Source: Rathayibacter sp. VKM Ac-2879
GTDB lineage: Bacteria; Actinomycetota; Actinomycetes; Actinomycetales; Microbacteriaceae
Assembly: GCF_015351245.1 (NCBI RefSeq)
Contig: NZ_JADKSO010000001.1
Location: 620,001-684,000 of the forward strand
Direction of reading: 5' to 3'
Length of the DNA stretch: 64,000 nucleotides
Shown: positions 58,724-64,000 of the stretch, one piece after another
How positions within the stretch are numbered: position 1 is the stretch's first letter
How the letters are laid out: every line of letters begins with the position of its first letter
The notes under the pieces: model-generated
What the model saw: the letters and a program-made list of their open reading frames with translations, nothing else
Told to the model about the DNA's origin: nothing
Databases searched by the model: none
Translations under genes and position numbers: made by a program

Positions 58724-59247
58724 GCCGCGGCCTCCCCGCGCGGTCGGGCATCGGCTCCCACGTCGTGACGCCACGAGGGGGCGAGCGCCTGGATGCGGAG
58801 ACCGCGCCACTGCCAGAACGCCCACATCGACGGCCAGAGCGCGGCCGTGGCGAGTCCGGCTGAGAACTCGAGCTTGTCGCGGAACAGCGTGCGCCCGTCC
58901 GGGAGCGGCGCGACGGCCATGCGATGGTCCCACGCCGTGATCAGCCGGAGCGAGCCCGTCAGCGGGCCGCCATTGTCGCGGAGGATGCGCACCGCGGGCA
59001 TCGAGGGCACGCGCCGGTAAGAGAGGTCGATCTCCTGCGCGCCCATCGGCAGGATCCCCAGCGCATCCATCGCCACCTGGTGCGAGCCGAGGCCCCACGT
59101 CGGCCTGAAGCCGCCCGGGTCGAGCGACGCGGCGCTCAGGAGGGGGGACATCACCTCGCGGAACACGGCCGGACTCTGCAGGGCGCGCCAGGCGGAGTCG
59201 GCGTCGGTGTCGAGCACGTGCTTGAGCATCACCTTCACGCCGCCCAT
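58720..59247 (-). CDS. SRPBCC-like hypothetical protein
   Basis: 175 residues from the ATG at 59247 (GGAGG only three bases away, so GTG 59238 or ATG 59229 may be used). It opens like a START/polyketide-cyclase domain: VLDTDADSAWRALQSPAVFREVMSPLL. YRRVPSMPAVRILRDNGGPL and FRDKLEFSAGLATAALWPSMWAFWQWRGLRI follow. Such domains bind hydrophobic ligands. It overlaps the DUF1684 gene by four bases. No catalytic residue can be named. Confidence 0.75.
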   Translation of the reverse strand: MGGVKVMLKHVLDTDADSAWRALQSPAVFREVMSPLLSAASLDPGGFRPTWGLGSHQVAMDALGILPMGAQEIDLSYRRVPSMPAVRILRDNGGPLTGSLRLITAWDHRMAVAPLPDGRTLFRDKLEFSAGLATAALWPSMWAFWQWRGLRIQALAPSWRHDVGADARPRGEAAA

Positions 59248-59322
59248 TTTCCTCCGCCCCGCCCCGGTGCCGAAACCGGGTGCGCGCGGGCTCCGCGGCG
59301 TGTATGCACCGCCGACGCTCGC

Positions 59323-59328
59323 TACCGT
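59323..59328 (+). promoter_or_regulatory. -10 element of a leaderless promoter
   Basis: TACCGT, six bases (TGCAGC), then the GTG at 59335. Confidence 0.5.
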
Positions 59329-59334
59329 TGCAGC

Positions 59335-59859
59335 GTGAACGCCGCCTTCGATCAGTCGAGCTACCAGATCCGCTTCGAGTGGGGTGCGCGCGGACTGCGC
59401 GCCCTCGCCCCCGCTCCCGTTACCGTCGTCGTCGACGCGCTGCCTGGCTCGCTCGAGCTCGACCTCTCGGAGGTGGAGGGCCGGGTCGTCCGCGCCGGCC
59501 TCGCCGACCGCACCGCCGTCGCCCGCTGGATCCTCGCCCGGCAGCACGAGAACGGCGGCCGCACGAGCGTCAACATCGTGGCAGTGGGCGATGTCGACGA
59601 CGCGGGGGAGGCGCGCTTCGCCCTCGAGGACCAGCTCGCGGCCGGCGCGCTCGTCGACGCCCTGATCGGCCTCGGGATCGACCATGTCTCGCCCGACGCT
59701 GCCGTCGCCTCCGCGTCGTTCGAGGGGTTGCGGCGTGCGTGCGTGCATGTGCTGTCGGCGTCGGCCTCGGGTCGTCTGCTGAAGCAGCAGGGTCGCGCGG
59801 AGGAGGCGCTCGCCGCCGCGCGCCTGGACACCGTCGACGAGGTCACCGTCCTGCGCTGA
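59335..59859 (+). CDS. ComB-like 2-phosphosulfolactate phosphatase family protein
   Basis: 174 residues from GTG 59335. The N-terminal QSSYQIRFEWGARGLRALAP, the NIVAVGDVDDAGEARFALEDQLAAGALVDAL segment and a late FEGLRRACVHVLSASASGRLL helix follow the actinobacterial form of ComB. True ComB makes sulfolactate for coenzyme M. Coenzyme M is not expected here, so the family name should not be read as function; a small phosphatase is the most that can be said. Confidence 0.75.
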   Translation: MNAAFDQSSYQIRFEWGARGLRALAPAPVTVVVDALPGSLELDLSEVEGRVVRAGLADRTAVARWILARQHENGGRTSVNIVAVGDVDDAGEARFALEDQLAAGALVDALIGLGIDHVSPDAAVASASFEGLRRACVHVLSASASGRLLKQQGRAEEALAAARLDTVDEVTVLR

Positions 59860-59976
59860 GCGCCTGGGCCCGTGGCCCGGGCCGCCGTCCACCGCTCGAC
59901 CGGCGCGGCGCGCGGGCGTAGCGTTCCCCGCGAGCGCAGGAACGCCTCCGCCGCCTCCGACCGAAAGCTGGCCCGC

Positions 59977-60279
59977 ATGAAAGCCGTCCTGAACGATGTC
60001 GTCCTCGCCGACGCCCCCGACTCCGACCTCATCTCGATCGAGGGCAACTGGTACTTCCCTCCGTCGAGCGTGCGCACCGAGCTGCTCGAGCCGAGCGACA
60101 CCCCCTACACCTGCCCGTGGAAGGGCGAGTGCCAGTACTTCTCGGTGACCACTGACGGCGGGCTGCTCAAGGATCGCGCGTGGTCGTACCCGCGTCCCTA
60201 CCCGACCGCGTTCGACCGCGTCGGCAAGGACTTCTCGGGCTACGTCGCCTTCTGGAAGGAGGTCCGGGTCGTCGACTGA
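59977..60279 (+). CDS. DUF427 domain protein
   Basis: 100 residues. The family pattern is complete: LISIEGNWYFPPSSV, TPYTCPWKGECQYFSVTTDGG, AWSYPRPYPTA and GYVAFWKEVRV. DUF427 is a small beta-barrel fold of unknown function found widely in actinobacteria and proteobacteria. It is convergent with the CGNR gene, 8 bases from its stop. Confidence 0.92.
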   Translation: MKAVLNDVVLADAPDSDLISIEGNWYFPPSSVRTELLEPSDTPYTCPWKGECQYFSVTTDGGLLKDRAWSYPRPYPTAFDRVGKDFSGYVAFWKEVRVVD

Positions 60280-60287
60280 CGACCGCC

Positions 60288-60911
60288 TCAGTCGGCCCGG
60301 ACCGCCGCCGCCCGCTGCCGGTGCGCCCGCACCTTCGAGCGATTGCCGCAGCGCTGCATCGAGCACCAGCGCCTCGAGCGGGCGCGGGAGGTGTCGAGGT
60401 AGAGCAGCCGGCACTGCTCGTCGTCGCAGCGGCGGAGGCGGTCGGCCGCGGACGAGCCGAGGAGCGTCACCGCCTCGCGGGCGATCGCGGAGAGCGCGTG
60501 ACGGGCCCCCGCGTTCGATCGGCCGGCCTGGCGCGAGCCTCCCCCGAGCACCGGCGGGATGTCGGGAAGGGCGGCGAAGAGGTTGAGCACGTCGACCTGT
60601 CGGGGATCGGCTGACGTGCCGCCCTCGGCCGCCTCGACGAGGTGGGCGATCGCCGCACGCAGCATGAGCGCGTCGTCGAGTCGGGCGTCGCGGGTGCTCG
60701 GGTCGACGACGTCGAAGCGGTCGGCGAGCCAGGCGGAGAGCGCCTCGTCGGAGTCGAGCGCTTCGCGGCCGCTCGCGAAGGCGCCGGTGTGCGCGAAGTC
60801 GAGGGCGAGGCTCCCGGAGTCGAACCACCAGCGGTGCCCGTCGTCCTCGGCCAGCCACTGCCCGGTGCTCGGCGCCCGCCCGCGCAGGCCGTCGTGCCCG
60901 GAGGCGCTCAC
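60288..60911 (-). CDS. CGNR zinc-finger protein (ABATE domain)
   Basis: 207 residues from GTG 60911, which overlaps the SprT-like stop by four bases. The N-terminal stress-sensing ABATE-type domain has WFDSGSLALDFAHTG and LADRFDVVDPS. The C-terminal zinc finger has the hallmark CDDEQCRLLYLDTSRARSRRW, then CSMQRCGNRSKVRAHR. CGNR proteins are probably DNA-binding regulators found almost only in actinobacteria and some proteobacteria. It is the last gene of a TPR, SprT, CGNR unit. Confidence 0.93.
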   Translation of the reverse strand: MSASGHDGLRGRAPSTGQWLAEDDGHRWWFDSGSLALDFAHTGAFASGREALDSDEALSAWLADRFDVVDPSTRDARLDDALMLRAAIAHLVEAAEGGTSADPRQVDVLNLFAALPDIPPVLGGGSRQAGRSNAGARHALSAIAREAVTLLGSSAADRLRRCDDEQCRLLYLDTSRARSRRWCSMQRCGNRSKVRAHRQRAAAVRAD

Positions 60912-61369
60912 GGGGCGGGCACCGTGCGCCGCTGCCAGCGGATCGCGTGCGCCGCCTCGAACCTCCGGGCGCATCTCCCGCAGGCCAGGGGTCTGACCGG
61001 CCGGCGGTGGCGGTAGAAGAGGTGTCCGCTCGGGCACGTGCCCACCCACGGGGCCAGCTCATCGGCGGTCGGGTTGCTGTGCGTGCGCGCGCCGGTATAG
61101 CCCAGGCGGGAGGCGATCCTCCGCCACTCGGGACCGTGCGCCGCGCGCGGGCCCGCGAGCGCGTGCGCAATCTCGTGCAGGAGGGTCTGGCGCACCTCCT
61201 CGTCGCTCCAGCGGGCGGCGAGGTGGCGCGAGAGCGTGATGCGCCGGTCGCTCCAGTGGCAGGCGCCGCCGCGGGTGCGTGCGCGATCGAAGGCAAAGCT
61301 CCAGGAGGCGTCGAGGTGCTCTGCGAGCAGCTCATCCGCCCAGCCGAGGACCTGCTCGAGCTCAGCCAC
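60908..61369 (-). CDS. SprT-like zinc metalloprotease family protein
   Basis: 153 residues from GTG 61369. Residues 60-70 hold the metalloprotease motif LLHEIAHALAG (HExxH), and residues 25-50 RGGACHWSDRRITLSRHLA match the SprT-like core. The C-terminal zinc ribbon is GTCPSGHLFYRHRR and [11 protein letters not shown]. SprT/SPRTN-like enzymes are thought to cut DNA-bound or stalled proteins. It is translationally coupled to the CGNR gene and starts 18 bases after the TPR gene. Confidence 0.9.
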   Translation of the reverse strand: MAELEQVLGWADELLAEHLDASWSFAFDRARTRGGACHWSDRRITLSRHLAARWSDEEVRQTLLHEIAHALAGPRAAHGPEWRRIASRLGYTGARTHSNPTADELAPWVGTCPSGHLFYRHRRPVRPLACGRCARRFEAAHAIRWQRRTVPAP

Positions 61370-61387
61370 GCGTCTGCGGAGGCGTCG

Positions 61388-61966
61388 TCAGGCCTGGTCG
61401 CCGTCGGCGCGGCGACGACCGCGCACGGCACCATCGGTGCGGGGGGCGCGGGTCGACTCGTCTTGGAGCTCGGAGGCGGCCGCGAAGCCCAGCCGTACCA
61501 CGTCGAGCTCCTCCTCCGGCATGCCCACGCGGTCGCCGAGCGCGGTCGCGGCGTCGAAGTCGCGCGCCGCCTGCCCGAACTCGCCGAGCTCGAAGAGGAC
61601 CAGCCCGCGGTGCTTGAGCGCGAAGGCGTGTTCGGGGTGCCACTCGTGTGCGCGGGCCTCCTCGACGCACAGCGCGAGCTCCGAGAGGGCCTCGTCGGTG
61701 CGTCCACGGGCCTGCATCAGGCGAGCGCGGCGCACGCGCGCCAGGAGCAGTTCGGCGCGGTCTCCCGAGAAGCGGGTCCGGCGGAACGCCTCGTTCGCGA
61801 TGTCCCACGCCTCGTCGACCCGACCGAGCAGGCGCAGCAGTTCCGCCTTCTCGGTGAGCGCGGCGAGCGAGCGCAGAGCGCCGATCTCGTCAAGGCGCTC
61901 GTGCGCGGCGTCGACGTCGACCTCCTCGCGGAGCGTCGCAGGGTCATGTCGGATGATGATGCTCAG
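61388..61966 (-). CDS. TPR-repeat protein with apparent CTG start
   Basis: 192 residues if read from CTG 61966. The frame is TPR-like throughout: LTEKAELLRLLGRVDEAWDIA near 35-55, ARLMQARGRTDEALSELAL near 80-98 and HRGLVLFELGEFGQAARDFDAAT near 115-137, then a basic tail. No in-frame ATG, GTG or TTG lies between the stop at 62027 and 61735, yet the TPR sequence clearly extends back to about 61966, where AAGGA is nine bases before CTG. A start at GTG 61735 would cut a repeat array in half. Either CTG initiates, or a sequence error hides the start. TPR proteins are adaptors; the SprT neighbour could be a partner. Confidence 0.7.
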   Translation of the reverse strand: MSIIIRHDPATLREEVDVDAAHERLDEIGALRSLAALTEKAELLRLLGRVDEAWDIANEAFRRTRFSGDRAELLLARVRRARLMQARGRTDEALSELALCVEEARAHEWHPEHAFALKHRGLVLFELGEFGQAARDFDAATALGDRVGMPEEELDVVRLGFAAASELQDESTRAPRTDGAVRGRRRADGDQA

Positions 61967-62066
61967 AGCGGTGCTTCCTTGTGGAGTGCGGCTGCGGATC
62001 GTCGCGGACGGGGCGCGAACCCCTCCTCAACTGTACGGGCAAGTCGTCGGATGCGCCCGGCGGCGA

Positions 62067-62957
62067 TCAGCCGCGGCGCACCTGGAAGATGCTCCTGGCC
62101 GGAAGCGGCGAGGGCGTGGCCGTCGCGTCGGTCACGACGAGAGCGCCTGCGACGAAATTGTCGAGCTCGCGCCCCTGCACGAGCTTCGAGGGGGCCGGGT
62201 CGGAGGCGAGCCGCCGCGGCAGGCCATCCACTCGCAGCGCGTCGGCGGAGGCGAGCATCACGACGTTCCCGAAGCGCCGCGCCTTGAGCATCTGCGTGTC
62301 GGTGACGATCGCTGTGTGCGCGAACACGGAGGCGAGCGTCGCCGCCTGCGCACGGGCGAACGCGAGCGCGCCTCCATCGGCCACGTTGACCGCGACCATG
62401 CCACCGGGCGCGAGCAGGGGCGCGATCGCCGCGTAGAACTCGGCGCTCGTGACATGGGCGGGCGTCCGTGCCCCCGAGAAGATGTCGACGACGACGACAT
62501 CGACTGTCCCGAGGAGTCCGGGCGGGAGCTTGCCGAGGACGTCTCGCGCATCGCCCTGTCGGATGCGGATCTGGGCGCCGCGCGGCAGCGGGAGCGCCTC
62601 CCGCACCAGCTCGACGAGCGCGCCTTCGATCTCGACCACCTGCTGGCGTGAACCGGGACGGGTGGCGGCGACGTAGCGGGGGAGGGTCAGAGCGCCGGCG
62701 CCGAGGTGCAGGGCCGTGATGCTCTCGCCCTCGGGGGCGAGCAGGTCGATCGCGTGGCCGATGCGCCGCACGTACTCGAACGAGAGGTGGGTGGGGTCGG
62801 CGAGATCGACGTGCGACTGCGGCGTGCCGTCGACCACGAGCGTGGCGGAGTCGGGGGAATGGCGGTCGGGCTCGATCTGGGCCGTGTAGCCGCTCGCGAG
62901 CACGGCGCGGGGGTGCTCCGAGTCGTCTCCGCGGCGGCGTCCGGTGCGTTCCTGCAT
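62067..62957 (-). CDS. Spermidine synthase-like methyltransferase-fold protein
   Basis: 296 residues from the ATG at 62957. The Rossmann-like core has ITALHLGAGALTLPRYVA (motif I, near 95-112), VVEIEGALVELVREAL and VDVVVVDIFSGARTPAHVTS (near 168-187). It resembles the spermidine-synthase family, but lacks its N-terminal beta-domain and the polyamine-binding Asp-Asp pattern. Actinobacterial homologues are often called fused or orphan spermidine synthases without proof. CACACT six bases before the ATG suggests a leaderless start. It is divergent from rpoB. Confidence 0.85.
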   Translation of the reverse strand: MQERTGRRRGDDSEHPRAVLASGYTAQIEPDRHSPDSATLVVDGTPQSHVDLADPTHLSFEYVRRIGHAIDLLAPEGESITALHLGAGALTLPRYVAATRPGSRQQVVEIEGALVELVREALPLPRGAQIRIRQGDARDVLGKLPPGLLGTVDVVVVDIFSGARTPAHVTSAEFYAAIAPLLAPGGMVAVNVADGGALAFARAQAATLASVFAHTAIVTDTQMLKARRFGNVVMLASADALRVDGLPRRLASDPAPSKLVQGRELDNFVAGALVVTDATATPSPLPARSIFQVRRG

Positions 62958-62963
62958 CCGAAC

Positions 62964-62969
62964 AGTGTG
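62964..62969 (-). promoter_or_regulatory. -10 element of a leaderless promoter
   Basis: CACACT on the minus strand, six bases (GTTCGG) before the ATG at 62957. Confidence 0.5.
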
Positions 62970-63075
62970 CCTCGCGGGCGTCGTCGTCCGGGCGATCGGT
63001 GGCGACGGCACGTGCCGAACGGAGGCGATGCGCGTCCTCATACCGGACTCCGAGACGCGACGCAAGGATCTCCAC

Positions 63076-63105
63076 TTGCGCGGCGTGGCGTTGCGGGTCT
63101 ATATT
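63076..63105 (+). promoter_or_regulatory. Candidate rpoB promoter
   Basis: TTGCGC (63076-63081) and TATATT (63100-63105) with an 18-base spacer. TATATT is the most AT-rich hexamer in the gap. The predicted start near 63112 leaves a leader of about 215 bases ahead of rpoB, which includes a short GC-rich hairpin near 63262-63276. Nothing else is recognisable in 62970-63327. Confidence 0.55.
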
Positions 63106-63327
63106 CGTACTTTGCGCTCCCGAGTACCCATGCCCTCATATTGCGGTCGGCAGGTTCCGGAACCCGGCATCAGATGGTGGATGCCGATGCCACACTCTAG
63201 CCCCCGCCCCGAAGACCGCGTCACAGCGGTCTGGACGGCGTTGCGCCGAGTGTCGGCCCGCCCGGCGGGAGCCCACTCCACACATCCCACAGATTGAGGC
63301 CCGCAAGGGTCTACGGAGGTTCCTTCC

Positions 63328-64000
63328 TTGGCTGCTGCGTCCACCGCAACCACCACCTCACCCAAGAACGGACGCGGCGCATCGCGTCTCTCGTTCGCCA
63401 AGATCAGCGACACCCTGACCGTTCCGGATCTGCTCGCGCTGCAGACCGAGAGCTTCGACTGGCTCGTCGGCTCGGAGGCGTGGAAGACCCGCGTCGCGGA
63501 GGCGAAGGCCGCCGGCCGAGAGGACCTCCCCGCCAACTCGGGCCTCGACGAGATCTTCGAGGAGATCTCCCCGATCGAGGACCTCAGCGAGACGATGCAG
63601 CTGAGCTTCACGAACCCGTACCTCGAGCCCGAGAAGTACACGATCGAGGAGTGCAAGGAGCGCGGCAAGACCTACGCCGCCCCGCTGTACGTCGAGGCCG
63701 AGTTCATGAACCACCTCACGGGCGAGATCAAGACCCAGACGGTCTTCATGGGCGACTTCCCGCTGATGACCGAGAAGGGCACGTTCATCATCAACGGCAC
63801 CGAGCGTGTCGTCGTGTCGCAGCTCGTCCGTAGCCCCGGCGTCTACTTCGAGCGCCAGCAAGAGAAGACGTCCGACAAGGACATCTACTCGGCCCGCGTC
63901 ATCCCGAGCCGCGGTGCGTGGCTCGAGTTCGAGATCGACAAGCGCGACCAGGTCGGCGTGCGCATCGACCGCAAGCGCAAGCAGTCCGTCACCGTGTTCC
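63328..64000 (+). CDS. rpoB: RNA polymerase beta subunit, N-terminal fragment
   Basis: The first 224 residues lie in the window; the gene runs off the right edge. The start is TTG 63328, with GGAGG eight bases upstream, and the protein opens [20 protein letters not shown]. It enters the conserved beta-subunit core: [58 protein letters not shown] and [19 protein letters not shown]. It is the catalytic beta subunit of RNA polymerase and the target of rifampicin. The rifampicin-resistance region lies beyond the window. A long leader separates it from its promoter. Confidence 0.97.
   Translation, partial: MAAASTATTTSPKNGRGASRLSFAKISDTLTVPDLLALQTESFDWLVGSEAWKTRVAEAKAAGREDLPANSGLDEIFEEISPIEDLSETMQLSFTNPYLEPEKYTIEECKERGKTYAAPLYVEAEFMNHLTGEIKTQTVFMGDFPLMTEKGTFIINGTERVVVSQLVRSPGVYFERQQEKTSDKDIYSARVIPSRGAWLEFEIDKRDQVGVRIDRKRKQSVTVF

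Noticed and set aside
58720-61707. A 995-codon minus-strand open frame
   Set aside because: Only the final 175 codons form a plausible protein (from 59247). The upstream part is antisense or out of frame to the ComB-like, DUF427, CGNR and SprT genes.

Overview
The window is about 70% GC, with dense codon-biased genes, many GTG starts and one TTG start. Several features point to an actinobacterium of the family Microbacteriaceae (Rathayibacter, Curtobacterium or a relative is my guess): a CGNR zinc-finger protein, LCP cell-wall ligases, an Lhr helicase next to a Nei glycosylase, an F420-type nitroreductase, DUF1684 and DUF427 proteins, and a MurE-like ligase without the classical substrate motif. 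The genus cannot be settled from this sequence. Most of the window looks like ordinary chromosome. No insertion sequence, prophage or CRISPR array was seen.

Layout. 1-5.7 kb: an exporter fragment, small enzymes, a secreted protein, a fatty-acid desaturase and an Old Yellow Enzyme reductase. 6-11 kb: a TauE-type permease, a CitMHS citrate-type carrier, and a CitA/CitB-like two-component pair divergent from the carrier, with repeated boxes between them. 11-16 kb: TerC, a hydrolase, a lipoate ligase with an N-terminal accessory domain, an acetyltransferase and an orphan DNA methyltransferase. 15.3-17.9 kb: a beta-glucosidase with its LacI repressor and a CebR-like operator. 18-24.2 kb: a DHA2 drug exporter, an orphan MurE-like ligase and two secreted wall enzymes.

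24.3-28.6 kb is the most interesting block. Two divergent operons carry Asp23/Gls24-family envelope-stress proteins, their membrane partners (AmaP-like, DUF2273-like, DUF6286-like), a CsbD protein and an ECF sigma factor. The gene after the sigma factor looks like a zinc-less anti-sigma domain fused to an Asp23-like domain. 28.6-35 kb: a ribokinase-family kinase, an aldo/keto reductase, the remnant of a Phd antitoxin, then a TRAP-type permease, RraA, IclR and dehydrogenase operon. That operon has a consensus promoter and a perfect 19-bp palindrome just downstream of it.

35-47.6 kb: pgm, pheA, a ferritin-VIT1 fusion, serS with a HAD phosphatase, and tRNA-Ser(UGA). A small accessory segment follows (SDR, TetR with three operator copies, F420-type nitroreductase, a broken MDR gene), then two tandem LCP proteins and tRNA-Ser(GCU). 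47.6-64 kb: DNA repair (lhr, nei), a DEAD-box RNA helicase, many small conserved actinobacterial proteins, a TPR-SprT-CGNR operon whose first gene seems to start at CTG, a spermidine-synthase-like protein, and the start of rpoB (TTG start, long leader).

Many genes on both strands share one start architecture: a TAnnnT or CAnnnT hexamer exactly six bases before ATG or GTG. This predicts leaderless transcripts.
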